NCBI RefSeq assembly: GCF_015182285.1
Contig: NZ_PRDM01000001.1
Span: 1,364,001 to 1,428,000 of the forward strand
DNA: 64,000 bases
From: Flavobacterium hungaricum
GTDB lineage: Bacteria; Bacteroidota; Bacteroidia; Flavobacteriales; Flavobacteriaceae
Reading direction: 5' to 3'
Notes under the pieces: generated by a model
The model's database searches: none
What the model was told of the DNA's origin: nothing
Seen by the model: only the letters and a program-made list of their open reading frames with translations
Part shown: one piece after another, positions 16,865 through 26,277 of the stretch
Layout of the letters: every line of letters begins with the position of its first letter
How positions within the stretch are numbered: position 1 is the first letter of the stretch
Made by a program: the position numbers and the translations under genes

Positions 16865-18754
16865 ATGAATAAAAAGATATTATTTAGTTTTCTGCTAATT
16901 TTTGCGCTGTCTTTTACAGCCTGCGAAGAATATCTGGATGTACAGCCTGGATCAGGCTTTACCGAAGCAGAAGTTTTTAGAACAGAAAAAGACATACAAT
17001 CTGCAGTGGCAGGTGTGTATACGCTTATGCTTGCCGAAGATGCCTATTCTAACAGAGTTGCTTTTGTTTTCAATATGAATACAGACGTAGAAATGTCTGG
17101 TGTTGCGACAAGTACGGTAAACGGAAACGGATCTGACATTGCTTGTTATGACCCTAAACCATACTGGACAACCTTAAATTCTACCTGGAACGCCATGTAC
17201 AAAATCATTAATGCGGCAAATGATGTAATCGAAGGAATTGAAGGCTCAGATTTATACAAAGCAGACAGCAAGTCAGGCCCATCTAATATAATGCAGCTGT
17301 ATGGTGAAGTTAAAACACTTCGTGCGATGGTGTATTTAGATATAATTCGTATTTGGGGCGATGTGGTTTTTAGAACAAAATCTTCAACCGGAGACGAAAA
17401 TTTTGCTGTAGGATTAACCGATAGAAATAAAATTCTTGAATTTTTAATTGATGACTTAAAAACAGTTGAGCCTTTCATGAAAAATGCAAGCGAACTGGAT
17501 TATGGAGTAGAACGCGCTTCAAGAAGTTTTAACCAAAGTTTGATTGGTTTACTGGCTTTAACACGCGGAGGCTGGACACTGCGTCCTGACGAAGGAAATC
17601 CGGCAAGCATCGGCCACATGGAAAGAGGCACAAATCATGAACAGTATTATGATATCGCTATTCAATACCTGGATAAAGTAATTCAGGGAAGGCAGCACGA
17701 TTTAAAACTGAGCTTCAGCGAGTTTTGGGTAAAACAAAACAACTGGGAAACTCCTGTAAATGACGATGTGATTTTTTCAATTCCAATGTTAAAGAACTCA
17801 TCTGGAGAATATGGCTATTTTGTTGGAATTCCAATTCTTGAAGGAACGCATCCATACGGAGGCGCATCCGGAACTTTAAGCTTATGCGGCGAATATCTTT
17901 ATTCATTTGATAATAAAGATTTGCGACGAGATATTACATGCGCACCGCTTTCCTACGATCAAAACTTAAATCAGTTAATTCGTTTGGATTTAGCTCGTTT
18001 AGCAGTTGGAAAATGGTCAAAATTATCCATGAAAGATCCATTAGGAAGCACCAGTGCCAAAGGAACCGGTGTAAATTATTCCTGGATGCGATTTGCAGAT
18101 GTATTATTAATGTATGCCGAAGCAGTAAACGAACGTTTTGGCCCGCGCGAAGATGCTCAGGAATGTTTAAGACGCGTGCGCCGAAGAGCTTTTGCGCAGT
18201 CAGAATGGGCGGTTAAAGTAGATAACTATGTAATGTCGAAATCGTCGCCTGATGCGTTTTTTAAAGCCATTATGGACGAACGCAAATGGGAATTTGGGGG
18301 AGAAAGCAAGCGTAAATTCGATTTGGCAAGATGGAACAAATTCAGCGAAGTAATCTACAATCAGTATTATAAATTACTCAACTGGGGCCGTGTTGCAAAC
18401 GGTGCTTATGTACCGGGCATAGATCTGGTTCCGGGAAGCATTTACTATAAAAATATTCCGGATCCGGCTAATTCAGGCAGAACAATTCTAGACATAAAAG
18501 GTATCGACGAAATCCTTCAGGCGCGTCCGGCTGGTTATACAGAACTGCCTTTTGCCGTAAGCTGGTATGCATTAAACAATGAAACTTTAAGTTACGAACC
18601 AAGAAACGACATCAAATGGAGCTTTAGAGGATTTATAAACTACAATAATGCGTCGTCAGTATCTCCAACAGATCCATTGCGTTATTTATGTCCTTATCCG
18701 TCAAAAGTAATCACAGATCATCGAGGAGCCATTCAAAATCATTATGGTTTTTAA
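16865..18754 (+). CDS. SusD/RagB-family surface glycan-binding lipoprotein
   Basis: The 629-residue protein has a lipoprotein signal (FALSFTACEEYLDVQPGSG, Cys at about residue 19), the common SusD start. It has helical TPR-like repeats (WNAMYKIINAANDVIEGIEG, EVKTLRAMVYLDIIRIWGD) and the typical late segments WMRFADVLLMYAEAVNE and ERKWEFGGESKRKFDLARW. It sits on the cell surface over the SusC barrel and captures oligosaccharides. The gene is 24 bp from susC and 18 bp from the next lipoprotein. It is somewhat longer than an average SusD (about 500-600 residues). Confidence 0.96.
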   Translation: MNKKILFSFLLIFALSFTACEEYLDVQPGSGFTEAEVFRTEKDIQSAVAGVYTLMLAEDAYSNRVAFVFNMNTDVEMSGVATSTVNGNGSDIACYDPKPYWTTLNSTWNAMYKIINAANDVIEGIEGSDLYKADSKSGPSNIMQLYGEVKTLRAMVYLDIIRIWGDVVFRTKSSTGDENFAVGLTDRNKILEFLIDDLKTVEPFMKNASELDYGVERASRSFNQSLIGLLALTRGGWTLRPDEGNPASIGHMERGTNHEQYYDIAIQYLDKVIQGRQHDLKLSFSEFWVKQNNWETPVNDDVIFSIPMLKNSSGEYGYFVGIPILEGTHPYGGASGTLSLCGEYLYSFDNKDLRRDITCAPLSYDQNLNQLIRLDLARLAVGKWSKLSMKDPLGSTSAKGTGVNYSWMRFADVLLMYAEAVNERFGPREDAQECLRRVRRRAFAQSEWAVKVDNYVMSKSSPDAFFKAIMDERKWEFGGESKRKFDLARWNKFSEVIYNQYYKLLNWGRVANGAYVPGIDLVPGSIYYKNIPDPANSGRTILDIKGIDEILQARPAGYTELPFAVSWYALNNETLSYEPRNDIKWSFRGFINYNNASSVSPTDPLRYLCPYPSKVITDHRGAIQNHYGF

Positions 18755-18772
18755 TTTTAAATCAAGTACAGT

Positions 18773-20422
18773 ATGAAAAATTTTAAAATACTAGTTTCTA
18801 TTTTATCCTTTATAGGCTTAATTGTCTGTGGTGAAATGTTAATATCTTGTGAGTCAGACGAATTTAAATACAAAGCTGAGCAAGATTTATTTCAGCCCAA
18901 ATTTGTGCTTCAGGCTCCATTGGTAAAAAGTAATTCTATCGCTGTTGTCTGGTACAAAGTAAACGATGCCGTTTCCTACACCGTAGAACTGCATTTAGAC
19001 AACTATTACAAAAGTTTGTACAAGAGTTATACTACGACAGATACACAGCTTTTAATGGATGATATCCCGTATAAAACACAGTTTTACATACGATTACGAT
19101 CAAACAGCAGTTCAAGCGGACATAATTCACAATGGGCGTATACAAACGCTTTAACAGAAGACCGACCTGCATTTGACGCTATATTACAGCCTATAGAAAA
19201 AGTAAATATTACCGAAACAGATGTAACGGTAAAATGGACTGTTTCTTCAAAAAATCCGGTTGACAGTATTTCTATTGAACCGGCGCAGTCTGCTGAAATC
19301 GCAGCTATTGGCCGTAAATTAACTCCTGAAGAAATGAGTCAGGGAGAAGCCAAGGTCGAAGGATTAGAAAAAAACACCTTGTACAATGTCAATATTTTCG
19401 ATAATAATAAACCAAGACGATATGACAAGCCGTACAATCAGGTTTCTTTCCGTTCTGCCGGGCCATCAGCAGCTACTATTATTGTAACCAAAGGAATGGA
19501 TTTAGATGCCTTGCTTCGCAACAATAACGACGATCCAACCGTGCCCGAAGGAACAGAATATTTCCTGGAAGCAGGTTCATTATTTAAAATTACACCATTT
19601 ACGATTTCAAAAGGATTTAAACTCACGGGAGGAACGCAGGGAGAACGTCCTCAAATCGAAATGAACGGAAACTGGAATATTTCAGAAGGATCGTACCTTT
19701 CTTCTCTGGCTTTCGAAAATATCCGATTCTACCAGACTATAGATGCCGGCTATTTCTTTAACAGCGGTACTGCATGGCGTATAGAAAAAATTACTTTCTA
19801 TAACTGTGTTTTCAATTATTTCAAACGTGGTTTCTGGAGACATCAGGGTAACGGAAAATATAAAGAAATAGGAGAATTGGATATGAGCTATTGTACGTTT
19901 GATCAGGTAGGAGGACACACAGGGCCTTACGGAACATTTGCCTTTGGTTCTGCCGGAGCAGATAATGTAAAAAGAGCCGTTTTCTCGAATTGTACTTTTA
20001 TGAGAGATTACTATCAAACCACAGATAAAAATAGAAACTTTAAAAACTTATTCGATTACGGCACATCGGCTTATCCTATTTATTTAGAGTATCAAAACAT
20101 TACGATTTACGATTATGCGTACAACAGATCGCTTATAAATATCCCTGCCGCAGTAGGATCTACTTTAGTCTTTAAAAATGTATTATTAGCATCTGCGACA
20201 GGAAAAGTGATTCAGGCAATAGCCGCAAATACGCCAACGACCTACGGCAATAATTACACCACGACAGATTATCTGCTGGGAGCCGCAGGCATTCAGGGAG
20301 TTGAATTAGGCATCAGCGCACAAAATTTATTTGTTGATCCTGCAAACGGAAATTTGATGATTAAAAATTCAAATTCTCCAATTGTTACAAATAGAGTGGG
20401 AGACACCAGATGGCTTCCATAA
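18773..20422 (+). CDS. DUF4957/DUF5123-type beta-helix lipoprotein (surface glycan-binding candidate)
   Basis: The 549-residue product has a lipoprotein signal with Cys near residue 26 (MLISCESDE). Two fibronectin-III-like domains follow (about 40-130 and 135-230). A right-handed beta-helix-like C-terminal half (about 235-549) has DUF4957/DUF5123 features, ending in NSPIVTNRVGDTRWLP. Such proteins follow susCD in pectin loci of Bacteroidota and are thought to bind pectic polymer at the surface. The helix resembles pectate-lyase folds, but I see no lyase catalytic motif. The C-terminal module and its GDxRWL ending recur in the giant CE8-PL1 protein encoded downstream. Confidence 0.8.
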   Translation: MKNFKILVSILSFIGLIVCGEMLISCESDEFKYKAEQDLFQPKFVLQAPLVKSNSIAVVWYKVNDAVSYTVELHLDNYYKSLYKSYTTTDTQLLMDDIPYKTQFYIRLRSNSSSSGHNSQWAYTNALTEDRPAFDAILQPIEKVNITETDVTVKWTVSSKNPVDSISIEPAQSAEIAAIGRKLTPEEMSQGEAKVEGLEKNTLYNVNIFDNNKPRRYDKPYNQVSFRSAGPSAATIIVTKGMDLDALLRNNNDDPTVPEGTEYFLEAGSLFKITPFTISKGFKLTGGTQGERPQIEMNGNWNISEGSYLSSLAFENIRFYQTIDAGYFFNSGTAWRIEKITFYNCVFNYFKRGFWRHQGNGKYKEIGELDMSYCTFDQVGGHTGPYGTFAFGSAGADNVKRAVFSNCTFMRDYYQTTDKNRNFKNLFDYGTSAYPIYLEYQNITIYDYAYNRSLINIPAAVGSTLVFKNVLLASATGKVIQAIAANTPTTYGNNYTTTDYLLGAAGIQGVELGISAQNLFVDPANGNLMIKNSNSPIVTNRVGDTRWLP

Positions 20423-20444
20423 GAATTGGTTAATTGTTTAAGTT

Positions 20445-20487
20445 CAGTACAGAAGTATCCTTGTGGTTGGGATACTTCAATGTACTG
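20445..20487 (+). repeat. Intercistronic hairpin 1 after the susCD-DUF5123 genes
   Basis: CAGTACA (from 20445) pairs with TGTACTG (20481-20487), and inner arms AAGTATCC and GGATACTT extend the stem around a TTGTGGTT loop. A few unpaired bases lie between the outer and inner stem. No T run follows directly, so it may stabilise the upstream transcript rather than terminate it. Confidence 0.7.
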
Positions 20488-20524
20488 TTATTAAAATCCT
20501 CAAAATTAAAATGAACTAAACTTT

Positions 20525-20557
20525 AAAATACCACAGAATTCAAAGCTGTGGTATTTT
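20525..20557 (+). terminator. Intercistronic hairpin 2 / rho-independent terminator before GH43
   Basis: A 12-bp perfect stem (AAAATACCACAG at 20525-20536 with CTGTGGTATTTT at 20546-20557) has a 9-base loop and T-rich 3' flank. It lies 28 bp before the GH43 start. It should terminate, or partly terminate, transcription from susCD, so the enzyme genes may be expressed at a lower level or from a separate promoter. Confidence 0.82.
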
Positions 20558-20585
20558 ATATATGAATATTAAAATCAATTAAAAA

Positions 20586-22229
20586 ATGAAATTCAAACAA
20601 TTACTGCTTTCGCTAAGCTTGCTATGGTACTCCGGAGCAGAAGCCCAAGGCTGGAATGCTGATTTAGGAAACGGAAAATATAAGAACCCTATTTTACATG
20701 TAGATTATTCAGATCCTGATGTATGTGCAGGTAAAGAGGGGTATTATATGACTGCTTCCAGTTTTAATAGTATTCCCGGGCTTCCTATTCTTCATTCAAA
20801 AGACCTGGTAAATTGGGAATTGGTTGGATATGCATTACAAAATCAATTTCCTGTAGAACATTATCGCACCGTTCGTCACGGCGATGGTGTCTGGGCGCCG
20901 TCTATTCGATATCATAACGGGGAATATTTTATTTACTGGGGCGATCCTGATTTCGGAATTTATATGGTTAAAACCAAAGATCCTGCGGGAACTTGGGAAA
21001 ATCCCGTATTGGTAAAAGAAGCCAAAGGAATTATAGATACCTGTCCGTTTTGGGATGAAGACGGAAAAGCGTATTTGTCGTATGCTTTTGCAGGAAGCCG
21101 TGCCAATGTAAAAACGGTTCTAATGTTATCTGAACTTGCACCAGATGGTACTAAACTAATAGGAAATCCCGCATTGGTTTTTGACGGACACAATGGTCAC
21201 ACAACCGTTGAAGGCTCTAAAATGTACAAACGCGACGGTTTTTACTGGATTATGGCTCCTGCCGGAGGTGTAAAACCGGGATGGCAGTTAGCAATGCGTT
21301 CCAAAAATGTCTGGGGACCTTATGAATCTAAAGTGGTGCTGCATCAGGGAAATACACCAATGAACGGTCCTCATCAGGGCGGTTACATCGAAACGCCTAA
21401 TGGCGACGGATGGTTCATACATTTTCAGGACCGCTGGGCATACGGACGTGTGGTGAACCTGCAGCCGGTTACGTGGAAAGACAACTGGCCAATTATGGGC
21501 GTAGATCCTGATAAAGACGGAATTGGAGAACCTGTACTGGAGTGGACAAAACCCAACGTAGGAAAAACGTATCCCGCAACTCCTTTGATTTCTTCGGATG
21601 AATTTAACACGCACCAATTGGGGCTGCAATGGCAGTGGCAGGCCAATCAGGATCCCGGTAAACATTGGGGCTGGTCATCGGCAAATTTGGGTTTTATGCG
21701 TTTAAACTGCGTTCCGCGCGATGAAAATTCAAAAACCATGTGGATGATGCCCAATCTTTTACTGCAAAAATTTCCAGGTGCCAATTTTACAGCAACAGCA
21801 AAACTTACGTTCGAAAAAAATCCTGATGCCGGAGTCAGCAGCTCAGGTTTGATTGTATTTGGCGAAGACTATGCCTATATCGCAATTGAACAGGATAAAA
21901 CCGGAAACCTGATCCTGGTGCAGCGATTACTGAAAAATGCCCGAACATCTAAAGAAGGCGAAAAAGAAATCGCAACGGTCTCAATTAATAAAAAAGAAGT
22001 ACAGCTTCGCGCCAAAGTAGAAATGATCCAGAAGAAAGAACCATTTGATGCCCGGGTAACTTTTTACTACAGCATTGACGGAAAAACGTTTAAAAAATTA
22101 GGTGACTCATTCAAGCCGGCTGCAGGAAGATGGGTTGGGGCCAAAATTGGTCTTTTTGCTTCGGGAACTAAAGCTGTAAATGACAGCAGTTACGCCGATT
22201 ATGATTGGTTTAGGGTAGAAGAAAATTAA
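20586..22229 (+). CDS. Glycoside hydrolase family 43 (xylosidase/arabinofuranosidase type)
   Basis: The 547-residue protein has a signal peptide (to about residue 20, AEAQG). An N-terminal five-bladed propeller GH43 domain begins KNPILHVDYSDPDVCAG, in which the first Asp is the expected general base. It continues ASSFNSIPGLPILHSKDLVN, as in subfamily-12-like enzymes, and carries VEGSKMYKRDG with the likely acid Glu. A C-terminal concanavalin-like beta-sandwich (about residues 340-547) completes it. These enzymes remove xylose or arabinofuranose from side chains, and in this locus pectin side chains are the likely target. Precise specificity cannot be read from sequence. It is followed after 6 bp by the GH105 gene, so they are co-transcribed. 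Confidence 0.9.
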   Translation: MKFKQLLLSLSLLWYSGAEAQGWNADLGNGKYKNPILHVDYSDPDVCAGKEGYYMTASSFNSIPGLPILHSKDLVNWELVGYALQNQFPVEHYRTVRHGDGVWAPSIRYHNGEYFIYWGDPDFGIYMVKTKDPAGTWENPVLVKEAKGIIDTCPFWDEDGKAYLSYAFAGSRANVKTVLMLSELAPDGTKLIGNPALVFDGHNGHTTVEGSKMYKRDGFYWIMAPAGGVKPGWQLAMRSKNVWGPYESKVVLHQGNTPMNGPHQGGYIETPNGDGWFIHFQDRWAYGRVVNLQPVTWKDNWPIMGVDPDKDGIGEPVLEWTKPNVGKTYPATPLISSDEFNTHQLGLQWQWQANQDPGKHWGWSSANLGFMRLNCVPRDENSKTMWMMPNLLLQKFPGANFTATAKLTFEKNPDAGVSSSGLIVFGEDYAYIAIEQDKTGNLILVQRLLKNARTSKEGEKEIATVSINKKEVQLRAKVEMIQKKEPFDARVTFYYSIDGKTFKKLGDSFKPAAGRWVGAKIGLFASGTKAVNDSSYADYDWFRVEEN

Positions 22230-22235
22230 GAAATT

Positions 22236-23444
22236 ATGACTCATAAAATAACATATTGCGCACTTGTTTTATTGGCTTGTTTTGTTTCGTTTGGACAATC
22301 CAAATTAGATCTAACACCAATCGAATGGGCAGAAAAAATGGCTGATTCAGATCAAAAACGGGTTCCGAATCCGGTGTTTCTGGATGGAGTGAAATTCCCA
22401 AAATGGAATTATACCAACGGTTTAGTAACGCTGGCCAATCAAAAATTATACGATTATACCAAAGAACAAAAATATTACGATTACGGACTTTCATACGCAG
22501 AACAGCTTATTGATAAAGAAGGAAAAATTGGCGGCGGTTACGAACTCGAAAAGTACAGTCTCGATTTAGTCAATTCAGGTAAAATTCTTTTTGAGATTTA
22601 CAGAAAAACGGGCGATATGAGATATAAAACCGCCATAGACATGCTGCACAAACAATTAGAAACACATCCCAGAAATTCTGACGGCGGTTACTGGCACAAA
22701 AAAAGTTATCCGTGGCAGATGTGGCTCGATGGCGTTTATATGGCTGATCCTTTTTCTGCCCAATACGGATTTGTTTTTAATGATTCAAAAGCAATTGACG
22801 ATGCCATTTTGCAGGCAGAACTTATTCAAAAACACACGTACGACCCTAAAACCGGCCTTAATTTTCATGGTTATGATGAAAAACGAGCGCAATTCTGGGC
22901 CAATAAAAATACCGGAACTTCTGCGCATGTATGGGGGCGTGCGCAGGGCTGGTACTGCATGGCATTGGTAGATATTCTGGATTATATTCCTGAAAATCAT
23001 CCAAAGAGAAAAGATTTGATAAAGATCCTTCAAAAGGTTTATCAGGCTGTTCTAAAAGCACAGGATTCTAAAACAGGAGTATGGCAGCAGGTAATGGATC
23101 AGCCGGCACGAAAAGGCAATTATTTAGAATCTACCTGTTCCACCATGTTTGTGTATTCGTTTGCCAAAGCCTATAACAAAGGTTATGTAGATAAAAAATT
23201 TCTTAAATCGGCAGAAATTGGTTTTAAAGGAATTCAGAAACAATTCATAAAAGAAAATCCCGATGGAACCATTTCGATAACCAAATGCTGCGCCGTGGCT
23301 GGATTAGGGGGGAAAAATCCTCAGGATCGCGACGGTTCATTTGAATACTATATTTCAGAACCCATTAGAGAAGATGATGCAAAAGCCGTTGGTCCTTTTA
23401 TTATGGCAGGAATCGAACTGCAGCTGGTTTTAGACAAAAAATAA
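22236..23444 (+). CDS. Glycoside hydrolase family 105 unsaturated rhamnogalacturonyl/galacturonyl hydrolase
   Basis: The 402-residue product has a signal peptide (to about residue 20) and an (alpha/alpha)6-barrel. Family motifs include DGGYWHKKSYPWQMWLDGVY, with the catalytic-type Asp165, and GTSAHVWGRAQGWYCMAL. GH105 enzymes hydrate the 4,5-unsaturated uronate left at the non-reducing end by pectin and rhamnogalacturonan lyases. It would act in the periplasm on the products of the PL1 domain encoded downstream in the same operon. Length matches the family. Confidence 0.93.
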   Translation: MTHKITYCALVLLACFVSFGQSKLDLTPIEWAEKMADSDQKRVPNPVFLDGVKFPKWNYTNGLVTLANQKLYDYTKEQKYYDYGLSYAEQLIDKEGKIGGGYELEKYSLDLVNSGKILFEIYRKTGDMRYKTAIDMLHKQLETHPRNSDGGYWHKKSYPWQMWLDGVYMADPFSAQYGFVFNDSKAIDDAILQAELIQKHTYDPKTGLNFHGYDEKRAQFWANKNTGTSAHVWGRAQGWYCMALVDILDYIPENHPKRKDLIKILQKVYQAVLKAQDSKTGVWQQVMDQPARKGNYLESTCSTMFVYSFAKAYNKGYVDKKFLKSAEIGFKGIQKQFIKENPDGTISITKCCAVAGLGGKNPQDRDGSFEYYISEPIREDDAKAVGPFIMAGIELQLVLDKK

Positions 23445-23465
23445 CGTATCAAATTACAATTGATT

Positions 23466-25163
23466 ATGATAAAAATTAAAACAACCATTCTTATTGCGGC
23501 AACTGTATTTACAGCAATTTCCTGCAGTAACAATAAAGGAATTGCGGCTAAAAACGGATCTTCACAAAAAAGAAATGTTTCCCAAATGGAACTTCCGTTT
23601 AAAATGCCCGAAATACAAATTCCGAAGTTCAAAACAGATACGCTGAACATTGTTGATTTTGGCGCAGTTCCAAATACCGAAGAACTTTGCACAACAGCCA
23701 TAAATACAGCTATCAGCAAATGTTCTGAGTCGGGCGGTGGCGTTGTTGTTATTCCTCAGGGTTTGTGGACAACAGGCCCTATAAAAATGAAAAGCAATGT
23801 TAATCTGCATACGCAAAACGGCGCTTACATTTCGTTTACGGCCGATTTAAAACAATACCAGCTTATAGAATCTTATTTTGAAGGAAATAAAGTAATTCGC
23901 TGCGAATCTCCTATTATGGGCGTTGATCTGGAAAATATTGCCATTACAGGTCAGGGAATTTTTGACGGAAACGGCTCGAACTGGAGACCCGTTAAAATTG
24001 GAAAAATGACCGCTAATCAATGGAACGAACTGGTTAATTCCGGAGGTGTTTTGTCTAAAGACCGCAAAATCTGGTATCCGTCGCAAGGCGCTTACACAGG
24101 CAATGAAGAACGCGAAAAACTGCCTAAAATACCCACTACTGCAAATATGGAACCGTACAAACAGGCACTTCGTCCGGTAATGGTGAGTTTTGTTAATTGC
24201 AAAAAACTGCTTTTAGACGGCGTTACTTTCCAAAATTCTCCGGCGTGGAATGTCAATCCGTTAATGTGTGAACATCTTACCCTGCGTAACTTAACCATTC
24301 GCAATCCGTGGTATTCTCAAAACGGCGACGGTCTGGATCTGGAATCCTGCCGAATCGGACAGGTAACCAACTGTCGTTTTGATGTAGGAGACGATGCTAT
24401 TTGTATCAAATCCGGAAAAGACAAAGAAGGCAGAGACCGCGGCAAACCAACCGAATTGTTTGTCATTACAGATTGCGTGGTCTATCATGCGCATGGCGGT
24501 TTTGTTATTGGCAGTGAAATGTCTGGCGGCGTACGCAATATATTCGTTAAAAACCTCACATTTAACGGTACAGACTGTGGTCTTCGGTTTAAATCGGTTC
24601 GGGGAAGAGGAGGCGTAGTTGAGAATATTTGGATGGAAGACATTCGCATGAACAATATTCCGACAGATGCGATCAATTTCAACTTGTATTATTTTGGAAA
24701 ATCACTTTCTGAAGATAAACTGACAGGCGAGGTAACCGTTGCAAAAGAGATAGTTTCAGAGTCCACTCCGGTATTCAAAAATATGTACTTCAAAAACATT
24801 TACGTAAACGGAGCTTCACAAGCCTTAAAAATCATGGGAATTCCCGAAATGCCGGTTGAAAACATTCAATTTCAAAATATGATTATCCGCTCAGATGTGG
24901 GAATCCAGATGAATTACGCCAGCAAAATCGATTTTAAAAACCTTGATTTAAGACTGGACAAACCCGGAATCGCAGTTAGTTTTTCGAACAGTCAAAATGT
25001 AACTATTGAGAACGTTACAGCTGTTGGCGAAAACCAGATGTTTTGGGTAGGAGGCGCCTCAACAAAAGATATTTCATTGAAAACCAATGGTAAAAAAATG
25101 ACTTTTGATAAAGACATTAAGGTCTTAGAATCCATTAAAGATGAGGTTAAATTAATAGAATAA
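23466..25163 (+). CDS. Glycoside hydrolase family 28 polygalacturonase
   Basis: The ATG at 23466 gives 565 residues with a lipoprotein signal (TVFTAISCSNN), so the enzyme is membrane-anchored. An upstream TTG at 23460 is a less likely start. The parallel beta-helix carries the GH28 catalytic motifs NGDGLDLESC (about residue 286), GDDAICIKSGKD (about 308), HGGFVIGSEMSGG and RFKSVRGRGG. It hydrolyses alpha-1,4-galacturonan, probably as an exo-acting enzyme, given the sequence type common in Bacteroidota pectin loci. That last point is inference. It follows GH105 by 21 bp. Confidence 0.93.
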   Translation: MIKIKTTILIAATVFTAISCSNNKGIAAKNGSSQKRNVSQMELPFKMPEIQIPKFKTDTLNIVDFGAVPNTEELCTTAINTAISKCSESGGGVVVIPQGLWTTGPIKMKSNVNLHTQNGAYISFTADLKQYQLIESYFEGNKVIRCESPIMGVDLENIAITGQGIFDGNGSNWRPVKIGKMTANQWNELVNSGGVLSKDRKIWYPSQGAYTGNEEREKLPKIPTTANMEPYKQALRPVMVSFVNCKKLLLDGVTFQNSPAWNVNPLMCEHLTLRNLTIRNPWYSQNGDGLDLESCRIGQVTNCRFDVGDDAICIKSGKDKEGRDRGKPTELFVITDCVVYHAHGGFVIGSEMSGGVRNIFVKNLTFNGTDCGLRFKSVRGRGGVVENIWMEDIRMNNIPTDAINFNLYYFGKSLSEDKLTGEVTVAKEIVSESTPVFKNMYFKNIYVNGASQALKIMGIPEMPVENIQFQNMIIRSDVGIQMNYASKIDFKNLDLRLDKPGIAVSFSNSQNVTIENVTAVGENQMFWVGGASTKDISLKTNGKKMTFDKDIKVLESIKDEVKLIE

Positions 25164-25175
25164 CAATCTTTAAAA

Positions 25176-25220
25176 GTTTCAGGTTTCATGTGTCATGTTT
25201 CAGGTTTCATGTTTCAAGTT
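25176..25220 (+). repeat. Short direct repeat, GTTTCAGGTTTCATG units
   Basis: GTTTCAGGTTTCATG occurs at 25176-25190 and again at 25197-25211, followed by the related GTTTCAAGTT (25211-25220). It fills the 72-bp gap between GH28 and CE8 and contains in-frame ATGs that could be mistaken for the CE8 start. I recall similar TTTCAGGTTTCA tracts as common between Flavobacterium genes, but have not verified that here. Confidence 0.7.
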
Positions 25221-25235
25221 ATAAAAATTAAAAGT

Positions 25236-26231
25236 ATGATTTTCAATTTTTTAATAGCGTCTGTTTTTTGTATAAACTGCTCCTTTGGTTCTGTTTCAAA
25301 AGAAATTCAAGATAAAAAATCCGCCAGAAATGATTATGATATTGTGGTAGATGCAAACGGTACAGGCAATTACACCACAGTTCAGGCTGCGCTAAATTCA
25401 GTTGCCTTATCCAAAACAATCGAAACTAAAATTTTCATTAAAAACGGTGTTTACAAAGAAAAACTAGAAGTAGTTTTAAATCAAAACAATATCACGTTAA
25501 TAGGAGAAAGCAAAGAAAAAGTACGGCTTACGTACGATGATTATGCGTCAAAATCAAATGGGGCAGGCGGTACGATAGGAACTTCGGGATCTGCCAGTTT
25601 TATTATTACCGGAAATGATTTTAAAGCTCGAAATATCACTTTCGAAAATTCATCTGGCCCGGTTGGTCAGGCGGTAGCAGTGAGAATTGACGGAGATAAA
25701 GTTGTTTTTGAGAATTGCAGTTTCTTAGGTTTTCAGGATACACTTTATCCGAGAGCCGACACCAGCAGGCAATACTATAAAAATTGTTATATCGAAGGAA
25801 CAACCGATTTTATTTTTGGAGGCTCCACAGCTGTTTTTGATCAATGTGAAATATTTGCGAAGAAAGGCGGCTCGTACATAACCGCTGCCAATACGCCTCA
25901 GTCTAACGCTTATGGATTTGTTTTTCTGAACTGCAAATTGATTGCAAATTCTGGTGACAGCAGTTATTATTTAGGAAGGCCGTGGCGCAATTATGCCCGA
26001 ACCGTTTTTTTAAAATGCGAAATGGGACCGCACATAAAAGCCGCAGGATGGCACAATTGGGGCAAACCCGAAGCCGAAAGCACTACTTTTTATGCCGAAT
26101 ATTTATCAACAGGAATTGGAGGTAATAGCAGCGCGCGCGTAAAGTGGTCGCATCAATTATCATCGGAACAATTTAAAAAAGACTACGCAGTTAAGACCGT
26201 TTTGAGAGGCTGGAAACCGACTTTAAAATGA
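25236..26231 (+). CDS. Pectin methylesterase (carbohydrate esterase family 8)
   Basis: ATG 25236 gives 331 residues beginning with a signal peptide (MIFNFLIASVFCINCSFG). A frame-compatible ATG at 25188 lies in a repeat and would add 16 residues ahead of the signal, so it is rejected. The CE8 beta-helix has all the usual signatures: GVYKE, VGQAVAVR, FLGFQDTLY (catalytic Asp), DFIFGG (second catalytic Asp) and LGRPW (Arg). It removes methyl esters from homogalacturonan, exposing it to the PL1 and GH28 enzymes of the operon. Confidence 0.94.
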   Translation: MIFNFLIASVFCINCSFGSVSKEIQDKKSARNDYDIVVDANGTGNYTTVQAALNSVALSKTIETKIFIKNGVYKEKLEVVLNQNNITLIGESKEKVRLTYDDYASKSNGAGGTIGTSGSASFIITGNDFKARNITFENSSGPVGQAVAVRIDGDKVVFENCSFLGFQDTLYPRADTSRQYYKNCYIEGTTDFIFGGSTAVFDQCEIFAKKGGSYITAANTPQSNAYGFVFLNCKLIANSGDSSYYLGRPWRNYARTVFLKCEMGPHIKAAGWHNWGKPEAESTTFYAEYLSTGIGGNSSARVKWSHQLSSEQFKKDYAVKTVLRGWKPTLK

Positions 26232-26277
26232 TCCGTTTTTAAATCATATAAATCATAATAAGTTAAAGATAAGTACA

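Noticed and set aside
25176..25220. Possible CRISPR-like repeat
   Set aside because: Only two full units of 15 bp with a 6-bp spacer, no array and no cas genes.
25188..25235. Longer CE8 start at ATG 25188
   Set aside because: The extra residues are encoded by a repeat tract and would precede the signal peptide; ATG 25236 begins exactly at the signal.
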